Origin: Actinomycetota bacterium
GTDB taxonomy: Bacteria > Actinomycetota > Actinomycetes > Nanopelagicales > Nanopelagicaceae
Direction of reading: 5' to 3'
Assembly: GCA_009700405.1 (NCBI GenBank)
Contig: WLMD01000019.1
Coordinates: 1-18,492, forward strand
DNA length: 18,492 nucleotides
The translations under genes and the position numbers were made by a program. The notes under the pieces were generated by a model. That model did no database searches. It worked only from the letters and a program-made list of their open reading frames with translations, and had not been told where the DNA came from. Of this stretch, positions 7,836 to 15,030 are shown one piece after another. Every line of letters begins with the position of its first letter. The first letter of the stretch is position 1.

Positions 7836-7906
7836 TATGCGGGGAGTTTATGCCCTCAAGCGTGGTGAGTCCACAGTATTGAAGGCAATCGGAGATAAAT
7901 TACGCG

Positions 7907-9334
7907 TCAAGAATTGAGATTCGTCATCACGTGTTTGATTCGCGTGTAGTCCTCAAAACCGTATCCGGAAAGGTCTTTTCCGTATCCGGAGCGTTTGAAG
8001 CCACCGTGTGGCATCTCAGCAACCACCGGAATATGAGTGTTAATCCAGACGCACCCAAAGTCAAAGGCCTTTGCAAGCCTCATCGCACGACCATGGTCGC
8101 GGGTCCAGACACTCGATGCCAAGCCGTAATCGACTCCATTGGCCATCGCGATTGCTTCCTCTTCTGTGTTGAATTTTTGAATCGTGATGACTGGACCGAA
8201 AATTTCGTTCTGAATCATCTCATCGTCTTGCTTGAGGTCGGCAACAATTGTTGGAGGGAAGAAGAACCCTGCGCGCTCTAGCGCCTTACCGCCAGCCATT
8301 ACTCGAGCGTGAGATGGTGCACGATCTAGGAATCCAGATACCCGTGCCAATTGATTGGCGTTATTGACTGGGCCAACCAAAACATCTTCATGAGGGTCGC
8401 CAATTGCAATGTTGTTCTTTGCTTGATCTGCAAGCATCGCGACCATTTGGTCATAGACGCCGGCCTGCACAAGGACGCGCGTTGCTGCAGTGCAATCTTG
8501 TCCAGCGTTAAAGAATCCAGCGATTGCAATTCCTTCTGCCGCAGCTTCCAGATTTGCATCATCAAATACAACTACTGGTGCCTTGCCTCCTAATTCCAAG
8601 TGAACGCGCTTGAGTTGCTTTGCAGCAGCTCCTGCTACTTCCATTCCCGCTCTAACGGAGCCAGTGATAGAAACCATTGCTGGAGTTGGATGATCAACAA
8701 GTGCACGACCAGTGTCACGCTCTCCGCAAATGACGTTTATTACGCCCGCGGGCAAGAACTCTGACATGACATTTGCCATAAAAATAGTTGAGGCTGGAGT
8801 TGTATCACTCGGCTTAAGAACGACGGTATTACCAGCGGCAATTGCAGGAGCCCACTTCCAAACAGCCATCATCATTGGATAATTCCATGGAGTTACTTGT
8901 GCGCATACTCCAATTGGTTCGCGACGAATCATTGATGTCATGCCATGCATATATTCACCAGCTGATTTACCTTCAAGGTTTCTAGCGGCACCGGCAAAGA
9001 ATCTAATTTGATCAATCATTGGAGGAATTTCTTCCGAAGTGGTAATACCAATTGGCTTACCTGTATTACGAGATTCGATTGCAACGATTTCTTCAGAGCG
9101 AGACTCAAGTGCATCTGCAATCTTTAGCAGCGCCCGTTGTCTTTCACTTGGAGTCGAGTCTCTCCATCCAGTAAATGCATTGGCAGCAGATTTCATCGCC
9201 GCGTCAACATCGGCCTGATTTGAATTTGGCGCTTGCGCGTAGACCGCACCAGTGGATGGATTCACAATTGAAGTCACCTCCCCGGACGAACTCGCTACTG
9301 ACTGTCCATTGATGAGGTTCTTTAACTGCTCCAT
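7907..9334 (-). CDS. patD: Gamma-aminobutyraldehyde dehydrogenase (PatD/PuuC type)
   Basis: This NAD(P)-dependent aldehyde dehydrogenase is expected to oxidise 4-aminobutanal (from putrescine) to GABA in the cytoplasm. With the ATG at 9334 it has 475 residues, about the length of E. coli PatD. The catalytic residues are present: Asn151 in TPWNYP, Glu247 in LELGGKAP and the nucleophile Cys281 in NAGQDCTAATR. The C-terminal block (NTHIPVVAEMPHGG, then SGYGKDLSGYGFEDYTRIKHVM) is very like the aminobutyraldehyde dehydrogenase subgroup. An upstream GTG at 9370 would add 12 residues, but it lacks a ribosome site, whereas AAAGGG lies about six bases before the ATG at 9334. The gene is divergent from the Lrp-like regulator and lies upstream of potD on the same strand, consistent with one polyamine regulon. 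A related omega-amino-aldehyde substrate remains possible. Confidence 0.9.
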   Translation of the reverse strand: MEQLKNLINGQSVASSSGEVTSIVNPSTGAVYAQAPNSNQADVDAAMKSAANAFTGWRDSTPSERQRALLKIADALESRSEEIVAIESRNTGKPIGITTSEEIPPMIDQIRFFAGAARNLEGKSAGEYMHGMTSMIRREPIGVCAQVTPWNYPMMMAVWKWAPAIAAGNTVVLKPSDTTPASTIFMANVMSEFLPAGVINVICGERDTGRALVDHPTPAMVSITGSVRAGMEVAGAAAKQLKRVHLELGGKAPVVVFDDANLEAAAEGIAIAGFFNAGQDCTAATRVLVQAGVYDQMVAMLADQAKNNIAIGDPHEDVLVGPVNNANQLARVSGFLDRAPSHARVMAGGKALERAGFFFPPTIVADLKQDDEMIQNEIFGPVITIQKFNTEEEAIAMANGVDYGLASSVWTRDHGRAMRLAKAFDFGCVWINTHIPVVAEMPHGGFKRSGYGKDLSGYGFEDYTRIKHVMTNLNS

Positions 9335-9402
9335 CGACATCCCTTTCTCAAATCGCGCCTGGCTAGACACGCTATAAGCGCACAGTACGCCCTCGCACGC
9401 TT

Positions 9403-9527
9403 AGAAAGTAACCCCCACTGCGGATTTGGCTGATTTTTGGCACTTTTCGTGCGGATATCGTAGCAAAACGCCCCAAAATCTGCGGATTCCTTTGCTTTTC
9501 CTTGAAAGGTGCGAGAGAGTAACCCCA
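9403..9527. repeat. Imperfect direct repeat AGA(A/G)AGTAACCCC(C)A flanking the divergent control region
   Basis: One copy is at 9403-9417 and the other at 9514-9527, overlapping the start codon of the Lrp-like gene. They differ by one substitution and one extra C. The second copy contains the ribosome-binding GAGAG, so the likeness may be partly due to that function. Their position at both ends of the phased array suggests they may also mark regulator contacts. Confidence 0.3.
9419..9507. promoter_or_regulatory. 31-bp phased operator array with TGCGGAT elements and A/T tracts
   Basis: The heptamer TGCGGAT occurs three times in the same orientation at 9419-9425, 9450-9456 and 9481-9487, exactly 31 bp apart, close to three turns of B-DNA. 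A/T tracts recur with the same register: 9434-9438, 9465-9468 and 9496-9499, and again at 9444-9447, 9475-9478 and 9505-9507. There is thus an A/T-rich step roughly every ten bases, as expected for bent DNA. The array sits between the divergent aldehyde dehydrogenase and Lrp-like genes. Lrp/AsnC proteins form multimers that wrap DNA over regularly spaced sites, so this is the best candidate operator for the regulator encoded next to it. That protein binds here is inference. Confidence 0.6.
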
Positions 9528-9985
9528 TGGCCCCTAAACACCGTCAAGTTCTCGATGATTTCTCGCGGGCAATCATCGAACAATTGCAGATCGATGGGCG
9601 TAAGCCCTACGCCGCAATTGGTCTTGCCGTTGGGCTCTCTGAGGCTGCGGTGCGCCAGCGCATCGCCAAGCTCATTGAATCTGGGGTCATGCAAGTGGTC
9701 GCAATTACCGACCCACTCACCGTCGGTTCGTACCGCATGGCGATGGTCGGAATCAAAGTTGAAGGAGATCTCACTGCAGTTGCAGATCAGCTCTCGCATT
9801 ACAAAGAAGTTGACTATGTCCTGGTGACATCTGGCGGATTTGATGTGATGTGCGAAGTGATTTGTAACGATGATGAACATCTTCTGGATTTACTACAACG
9901 AATACGTGCAATACCTCAAGTACGCAGTACTGAGAGTTTTATATACCTGAAGTTGCGCAAACAACTTTATAACTGGGGAACCTAA
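9527..9985 (+). CDS. Lrp/AsnC-family transcriptional regulator
   Basis: This 152-residue protein has the normal Lrp/AsnC length and layout. An N-terminal helix-turn-helix spans about residues 8-60 (DFSRAIIEQLQIDGRKPYAA, then LSEAAVRQRIAKLIESGV), followed by a linker and a C-terminal RAM ligand-binding domain from about 65 (MAMVGIKVEGD, YVLVTSGGFDVMCEV). Such proteins sense amino acids or related small molecules and bind DNA as multimers. It is divergent from the aldehyde dehydrogenase gene and the first gene of the plus-strand operon, three bases ahead of the aminotransferase, so it probably controls polyamine or GABA-related catabolism. The start chosen is the ATG at 9527, behind GAGAG; a GTG at 9509 would add six residues but has no separate ribosome site. 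The ligand is unknown. Confidence 0.88.
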   Translation: MAPKHRQVLDDFSRAIIEQLQIDGRKPYAAIGLAVGLSEAAVRQRIAKLIESGVMQVVAITDPLTVGSYRMAMVGIKVEGDLTAVADQLSHYKEVDYVLVTSGGFDVMCEVICNDDEHLLDLLQRIRAIPQVRSTESFIYLKLRKQLYNWGT

Positions 9986-9988
9986 CAA

Positions 9989-11407
9989 ATGGCAACAACA
10001 ACAACGTTCGATAATGCCCAAAAATTCGCTACCGATCATGAAGAGAATTGGTCTAACCGATCCAAGGATCACCTTTGGATGCACTTCTCTCGCATGGGCG
10101 CATACGATGACGGCGGCTCGATACCGATAATTGTTAAGGGTGAAGGACCTTATATTTACGACGATCGCGGCAAGCGCTACTTCGATGGCATCTCTTCACT
10201 CTTTGCTGTCCAACTTGGCCATGCACGTGAAGAAATCATTGACGCGTACGCAAAGCAAGCTCGCGAGATTTCATACTTTCCTATTTGGTCTTACTCCAAT
10301 CCAACTGCGATTGAATTAGCCGAGAAATTAACTTCATACACACCTGGAGACCTCAACCACGTCTTCTTTACTTCCACTGGTGGCGAGGCCGTTGAATCTG
10401 CTGCCAAGCTTATTAAGCAATATTTTAAGATGATGGGCAAGCCGATGAAACACAAAATCATCAGCCGCCACATTGCTTATCACGGCACTACTCAGGGAGC
10501 GCTTTCAATCACTGGTATTCCTGGAGCGAAACAATATTTCGAACCACTTGTTCCAGGACACCACAAAGTTCCAAACACAAACTTCTACCGAGCTCCTTTG
10601 AATCATCGTGATTCAGTTGAAGAATTTGGCCAATGGGCAGCGAATCGCATCGAAGAAGCAATTCTTTTTGAAGGCGCCGACACAGTAGCCGCAGTATTTG
10701 TTGAACCTGTTCAGAATTCAGGTGGGTGTTTTGTTCCACCTCCCGGCTATCTACAAAGAGTCCGCGAGATCTGCGATCAATATGACGTGATGATGGTCTG
10801 CGATGAAACTATTAATGCATTCGGACGCATCGGTGAATACTTTGCTTCCACGCGCTATGGAGTAGTTCCAGACATTATTACTTGCGGAAAAGGAATGACA
10901 TCTGGTTATTTCCCAATGGGCGCGATGATTGCAAACGAACGCCTCTACGAACCATTCCGTCATGGAACTGCTTCGTTCCTACATGGATTCACCTTTGGTG
11001 GCCATCCTGCAGGTGCCGCAGTTGCGCTGGCTAACTTAAATATTATGGAACGTGAAGGCACTAATGAACATGTGCGAGCAAACGAAGCGGCCTTCAAGGC
11101 CACCATTGAGAAACTTTACGACTTACCCATTGTCGGCGATGTTCGTGGCGCTGGGTATTTCCTAGCAATCGAAATCGTGAAAGATAAAGTCACTCGTGAA
11201 ACCTTTAACGCTGAAGAGAGCGAAAAACTTCTGCGAGGATTCCTATCCAAAGCTCTCTTCGAGAACGGCCTGTATTGCAGGGCAGATGATCGAGGAGATC
11301 CCGTTATTCAGCTGGCTCCCCCACTAATCTGCGATCAGAGCCACTTCGATGAAATCGAATCAATTCTGCGCACCGTCCTTACCGAAGCTTCTTCATTGAT
11401 TTTCTAA
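9989..11407 (+). CDS. Class III PLP-dependent aminotransferase, putrescine/polyamine type (SpuC-like)
   Basis: This 472-residue fold-type I aminotransferase has every expected cofactor contact: the phosphate-binding STGGEAVESA at 129-138, Asp272 in MVCDETINAFGR, which pairs with the PLP pyridine nitrogen, and the Schiff-base Lys301 in CGKGMTSGY. The overall pattern (YDDRGKRYFDGISSL, GHHKVPNTNFYR, FTFGGHPAGAA) resembles putrescine-pyruvate and omega-amino acid-pyruvate aminotransferases. The likely reaction is putrescine plus pyruvate (or 2-oxoglutarate) to 4-aminobutanal, which cyclises to pyrroline and feeds the divergent aldehyde dehydrogenase. A GGGGAA ribosome site lies eight bases before the ATG. 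It follows the Lrp-like gene by three bases and overlaps the next gene (TAATG). A GABA or beta-alanine transaminase role is the main alternative; family membership is certain, the substrate is inferred from context. Confidence 0.88.
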   Translation: MATTTTFDNAQKFATDHEENWSNRSKDHLWMHFSRMGAYDDGGSIPIIVKGEGPYIYDDRGKRYFDGISSLFAVQLGHAREEIIDAYAKQAREISYFPIWSYSNPTAIELAEKLTSYTPGDLNHVFFTSTGGEAVESAAKLIKQYFKMMGKPMKHKIISRHIAYHGTTQGALSITGIPGAKQYFEPLVPGHHKVPNTNFYRAPLNHRDSVEEFGQWAANRIEEAILFEGADTVAAVFVEPVQNSGGCFVPPPGYLQRVREICDQYDVMMVCDETINAFGRIGEYFASTRYGVVPDIITCGKGMTSGYFPMGAMIANERLYEPFRHGTASFLHGFTFGGHPAGAAVALANLNIMEREGTNEHVRANEAAFKATIEKLYDLPIVGDVRGAGYFLAIEIVKDKVTRETFNAEESEKLLRGFLSKALFENGLYCRADDRGDPVIQLAPPLICDQSHFDEIESILRTVLTEASSLIF

Positions 11408-12042
11408 TGAGCGAGCGCACAAAGATTCATCGGGCACCACAGAAGGAAAGTTTCGACCCTGCCGTTGCGCGTTCCATAGTGGAGCGCGCATTGGTGGCTC
11501 ACGTTGCAATCGTTGTCGATGGACAGCCATATTCGATTCCTATTGCCTGCGCCCCTTTTGGCGAGGAACTTCTCCTACATGGATCTACCGCATCTAGACT
11601 ATTCAAACATTTGAGCCAGGGACATCCGGCCTGCGTGAGCATCACTCACCTCAACGCCCTAGTTCTGGCACGCTCATCCTTTGAATCCTCTATGCATTAT
11701 GAGTCATTAATAGCTCTAGGGTCCGCTCGTATTCTTTCTGAAGATGAGAAACGTCCAGCACTTCAAGCCTTAACTGACCATCTCTTCCCGCAACGTCGCG
11801 CAGAACTTCGCACATCGACCGAGCAAGAAATTAAGGCCACATCAGTTCTGGCTTTCCCTCTGGCTGAAATCTCCGTCAAAGTTTCGGCTGGTCAACCAGA
11901 TGATCTGGAATCTGATCTCGATGCAGATGTATGGGCAGGCATATTGCCCATCAAGACCACATACGGTGTCGCGATACCTGCTGACAATCTAAAGCCGGGA
12001 CTGCCGATTCCCCATTACATCGCAACATGGGTTATTGGGTAA
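11407..12042 (+). CDS. Pyridoxamine 5'-phosphate oxidase-like, flavin-binding split-barrel protein
   Basis: This 211-residue protein resembles the Pyridox_oxidase_2/NimA-like split-barrel flavoproteins, which bind FMN or related cofactors. Seen in it are an N-terminal FDPAVARSIVERALVAHVAIVVDGQPYSIPI-type strand pair (residues 16-47), LLLHGSTASRLFKHL around 56-70 and a VSITHLNALVLARSSFESSMHYESL block near 78-102. Its start overlaps the aminotransferase stop (TAATG), so it is translated with it. Relatives are often annotated as nitroreductase or flavin-nucleotide-binding proteins of unknown substrate. It may handle the PLP/PMP cofactor, a flavin, or a reactive product of amine oxidation in this operon; none of these is shown by the sequence. 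True PdxH is usually of similar length but has different substrate-binding motifs. Confidence 0.75.
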   Translation: MSERTKIHRAPQKESFDPAVARSIVERALVAHVAIVVDGQPYSIPIACAPFGEELLLHGSTASRLFKHLSQGHPACVSITHLNALVLARSSFESSMHYESLIALGSARILSEDEKRPALQALTDHLFPQRRAELRTSTEQEIKATSVLAFPLAEISVKVSAGQPDDLESDLDADVWAGILPIKTTYGVAIPADNLKPGLPIPHYIATWVIG

Positions 12043-12052
12043 TAATAAGGCC

Positions 12053-13360
12053 ATGAGTCTTTGGTGGTCACTTACGGATCATCCAAAATTTGAAGGTGCC
12101 TCACTCGATCAACAATGGGACGTTGTCATTGTTGGCGGCGGGTTTAGCGGACTATGGACTGCTCATCACCTTCTCTCCCACGATTCTCACCTGAAGATTG
12201 CCGTAATTGAACAATCAACAGTTGGTTCTGGGGCTAGCGGACGCAATGGTGGCTGGGCTTCAGCTCTCTACCCCATCGATGATGCAAAAATGCTCAAGCA
12301 CTTTTCGCAAGAAATCATCGACAGCCTTCATCATCAATTGCGATCAAGCATCGATGAGATAGGCGCTTTTGCAAGTAAGGAAAAGATTGACTGCGATTTT
12401 CACAAAGGCGGAAGTTTGGTCGTTGCGCGAAATGGTGGCCAACTAGAAAGACTTAAAAATTCGCTAGAAGAGGGGTCAACTTTTCTCGATGCGCAGGAAA
12501 CGCAATCACGTATTCGTATGAACGGCGCTCTCGGTTCATCATTTACTCCAGATTGTGCAGCGATTAATCCGGCGACTCTCATAGTGGGATTGGCTATGTC
12601 ACTTGAACGCAGAGGCGTGAGTATCGTTGAAAACACTCGCGCGGAATTCTCCAAGGACGGGAAAGTCTACGTTGGCGATAAGAGAATAAAAGCCAAAGCG
12701 GTAGTGCGGGCCATTGAGGCCTACCATGCAAATTCTAGGGAGCAGTTGCCGATCTACTCATTGATGGTAGCTACAGAACCACTTCCAGATCACATCTTTG
12801 AAGAAATTGGAATTCACAACCGAGAAACTTTTGCCGAAGGCGCGCACTTGGTTACCTATGCGCAACGAACGGCAGAAAATCGTCTCGCTATCGGCGGTCG
12901 AGGAGCTCCGTATATTTGGGGATCTCGCAGACGAGATAGCAATGAACTAGTTAAGGATATTCACGAGCAGCTTCGCATCATGTCCCGCACATGGTTTCCA
13001 GCACTTCGAGAGTTTGAATTTACACATGCATGGGGTGGCGCCGTCGCGGTAACTCGCGACTGGGCCGCATATGTTCGATTTGATGGTTCGTACGGAGAAC
13101 TCGGCGGCTATGCAGGTGACGGAGTCACTCTCTCTTATTTGGCTGCGGCTGCAATGGCTGACTTAGTCACGCAGAAAGAAACTATTCGAACCGCCTTGCC
13201 ATTTGCGCAATGGAGAAGTCCTTTGTGGGAGCGCGAGCCTTTACGTTGGCTTGGAGTAAACGCTGCGATAAAGCTTTCGGGTGCATCCGACGTGGAAGAA
13301 CGAATAACACAACGACCTAGCGTTTTAATGAAATTATTAGCACCCATAACAGGTCAATGA
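12053..13360 (+). CDS. FAD-dependent amine oxidoreductase, DAO family, PuuB-like (copy 2)
   Basis: This 435-residue flavoprotein has the same architecture as copy 1 at 2199-3611. The FAD motif GGGFSG is at 28-33, the acidic ribose contact is in VIEQ at 51-54, the GASGRNGG motif spans about 60-67, and a late block reads FTHAWGGAVAVTRDW. A cofactor-contacting GGYAGDGVTLS follows near the C-terminus. It should oxidise an amine or N-alkyl amino acid, but the substrate is unknown. The two copies differ through most of the central substrate domain, so they are probably not redundant. The ATG at 12053 is preferred; a TTG at 12035 would add six residues and overlap the previous gene. Its stop overlaps the EamA transporter start (ATGA). 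Being in one operon with the aminotransferase points to amine catabolism. Confidence 0.83.
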   Translation: MSLWWSLTDHPKFEGASLDQQWDVVIVGGGFSGLWTAHHLLSHDSHLKIAVIEQSTVGSGASGRNGGWASALYPIDDAKMLKHFSQEIIDSLHHQLRSSIDEIGAFASKEKIDCDFHKGGSLVVARNGGQLERLKNSLEEGSTFLDAQETQSRIRMNGALGSSFTPDCAAINPATLIVGLAMSLERRGVSIVENTRAEFSKDGKVYVGDKRIKAKAVVRAIEAYHANSREQLPIYSLMVATEPLPDHIFEEIGIHNRETFAEGAHLVTYAQRTAENRLAIGGRGAPYIWGSRRRDSNELVKDIHEQLRIMSRTWFPALREFEFTHAWGGAVAVTRDWAAYVRFDGSYGELGGYAGDGVTLSYLAAAAMADLVTQKETIRTALPFAQWRSPLWEREPLRWLGVNAAIKLSGASDVEERITQRPSVLMKLLAPITGQ

Positions 13361-14208
13361 AAATTCGCAATCGCTACGGTGCACTTATTTTGGCCGGTAT
13401 TTTTTTCGGCTCTACAGGAACCGCTCAAGCACTTGGTCCCAAAGGCATTTCACCCATGGCTGTTGGGAGTGCCCGTTTACTATGCGGCGCCTTCCTGCTC
13501 TGGCTTTTCACGCGGTTCATGCCTCGCACGATTCAGAAGTTAGATAAACGCGATTTATGGTTGGCCGCGATAGGTATGGCTCTTTACCAATTAGCATTTT
13601 TTGCCGCTGTAAAAAGCACTGGAGTCGCCATCGGTACTGTCACCGCACTTGGCTCGGCTCCCGCCCTCACGGGAATAATTGCATTTATTCTCACCCGTGA
13701 AAAACCTTCTCGTTCTTGGTTGATTGCTACATCTATTACGACTGTTGGAATTTTTGCTCTTAGTAGCAACAAGGGATTCTCGCAATTCAATCTTCTTGGA
13801 TTTACATTAGCGATCTGTGCGGGTGCGTCCTACTCCCTCTTTGCGGTCGCTAGCAAAAGAGCCCTTGCAATGGGGGTTGGTATTGCTGAAGCCATGACAC
13901 AGATCTTTATCCTCTCAGCAATACTCGATCTTCCATTTCTTTTTGCTGGAGGCTCTTCTCGACTCATCTCGCTCCACGGTTTTCTATTAGTACTTTGGCT
14001 TGGATTGGTTCCCACAGCATTGGCTTATTTGGCCTACGCCTATGGATTACATGGAGTGCGAGCAAGTACCGCTTCTACACTAATTTTGGCAGAACCTGCT
14101 ACGGCAACTTTATTAGCAGCTGCGATTTTGCACGAACATATTAATGCTCAAGGTTGGATTGGCATAGCAATCATTGCCACTGGGCTTTTATACCTCAGTC
14201 GGGAATAG
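13357..14208 (+). CDS. EamA/DMT-superfamily transporter
   Basis: This 283-residue integral membrane protein has about ten hydrophobic segments arranged as two EamA repeats (roughly residues 6-138 and 148-281), the standard drug/metabolite transporter layout. The first repeat begins GALILAGIFFGSTGTAQAL and the second ends with the typical AEPATATLLAAAILHE stretch. Members move amino acids, amines or metabolites, often as exporters driven by proton exchange. It is coupled to copy 2 of the oxidoreductase by an ATGA overlap and is the last gene of the plus-strand operon, so it may export an amine, a keto acid or a toxic intermediate, or import a substrate. The last 14 bases overlap tail-to-tail with fdhD on the other strand. 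The substrate is not predictable from sequence. Confidence 0.85.
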   Translation: MKIRNRYGALILAGIFFGSTGTAQALGPKGISPMAVGSARLLCGAFLLWLFTRFMPRTIQKLDKRDLWLAAIGMALYQLAFFAAVKSTGVAIGTVTALGSAPALTGIIAFILTREKPSRSWLIATSITTVGIFALSSNKGFSQFNLLGFTLAICAGASYSLFAVASKRALAMGVGIAEAMTQIFILSAILDLPFLFAGGSSRLISLHGFLLVLWLGLVPTALAYLAYAYGLHGVRASTASTLILAEPATATLLAAAILHEHINAQGWIGIAIIATGLLYLSRE

Positions 14209-15028
14209 AAATAAATTCTTTTGCTTGACCATTGCGAGCAAAAGCCAAAAGTGTCAGGTTAAATTCATCAGCTAATTCAATAGCTAAGGAAGTCGGGGCG
14301 GAGACTCCAACAATCGCCGATATCCCCGCAACGATTGCTTTCTGAACAATTTCATAACCGATTCGACCAGAAACAACCAATGTCCAGTCATTCAATGGCA
14401 AAGCGCCATTCATGAGCGCTGCACCAATTACTTTATCAACGGCATTATGGCGTCCCACGTCTTCGCGCACCCACTTGGGCTTACCTTCTGGAGTCACAAG
14501 AAGTGCTGCATGCAAACCGCCAGTTTTTTCAAAGATCGGTTGACGATCAGTTAGCAATGAAGAGAACTGTGCTAGTTCTTGAATCGAACGAGTGGGAGAA
14601 AGAACTGACTTGATTCCACGATTATGAAGGTCGCTCATGCTTGTGGATCCGCACACACCGCATGCCGAGGAGATAGTGAATCGACGTTGGAGAGATCTAG
14701 GCGCGTCGGGGACATCCTCGCTCACTGTTGCAATTACAACGTTGGCCCGTTGGCGGGCAGTAAGGCTGCGATCACCGCAGATTATGACCGTTTTTAATTG
14801 AGCAGGATCAGTCAAGAAACCCTCTCCCCATAGAAAGCCAGCAGCTAATTCCAAATCGGCACCGGGAGTCCGCATGGTGATTCCTAATTGTTCTTCACTA
14901 TCTCCGCGCTTTAGTCGTATTTCTAGAGGCTCCTCGACTACAACGCTATCTGAGGTAGTTGCATCAGAATTTGTCTGTTGAACTTTAGCTCGCGCTACAG
15001 AACTGGGCACGCGATCGTTCGGGGGCAT
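14195..15028 (-). CDS. fdhD: Formate dehydrogenase accessory sulfurtransferase FdhD
   Basis: FdhD transfers sulfur, received from a cysteine desulfurase, to the molybdenum cofactor of formate dehydrogenase; without it the enzyme is inactive. The 277-residue protein has the conserved CxxC loop (SSACGVCGS, Cys123 and Cys126) and the signature EDVGRHNAVDKVIG at about 189-202. Also present are the early VVEEPLEIRL and TPGADLELAAGFLWGEG blocks. It starts two bases after the stop of the large formate dehydrogenase gene, so the three formate genes appear to form one operon. The first 28 residues are polar and variable, and the ATG at 15028 fits family length. The end overlaps the convergent transporter gene by 14 bp, so no dedicated terminator separates the two operons. 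Confidence 0.95.
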   Translation of the reverse strand: MPPNDRVPSSVARAKVQQTNSDATTSDSVVVEEPLEIRLKRGDSEEQLGITMRTPGADLELAAGFLWGEGFLTDPAQLKTVIICGDRSLTARQRANVVIATVSEDVPDAPRSLQRRFTISSACGVCGSTSMSDLHNRGIKSVLSPTRSIQELAQFSSLLTDRQPIFEKTGGLHAALLVTPEGKPKWVREDVGRHNAVDKVIGAALMNGALPLNDWTLVVSGRIGYEIVQKAIVAGISAIVGVSAPTSLAIELADEFNLTLLAFARNGQAKEFISIPD

Positions 15029-15030
15029 GA

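Noticed and set aside
3632..7872. The 9-mer GGTGAGTCC occurs in both the oxidoreductase leader and the potD leader
   Set aside because: The copies are in opposite orientation relative to their genes and a shared 9-mer in two leaders of about 140 bp is not rare enough to claim a common operator.
9335..9370. Upstream GTG start for the aldehyde dehydrogenase at 9370
   Set aside because: No ribosome site precedes it, the extra 12 residues are not family-like, and AAAGGG is well placed for the ATG at 9334.
9426..9880. Long open frames on both strands overlapping the Lrp-like gene
   Set aside because: They lack ribosome sites and recognisable domains, and overlap a gene with clear HTH and RAM domains; they are shadows.
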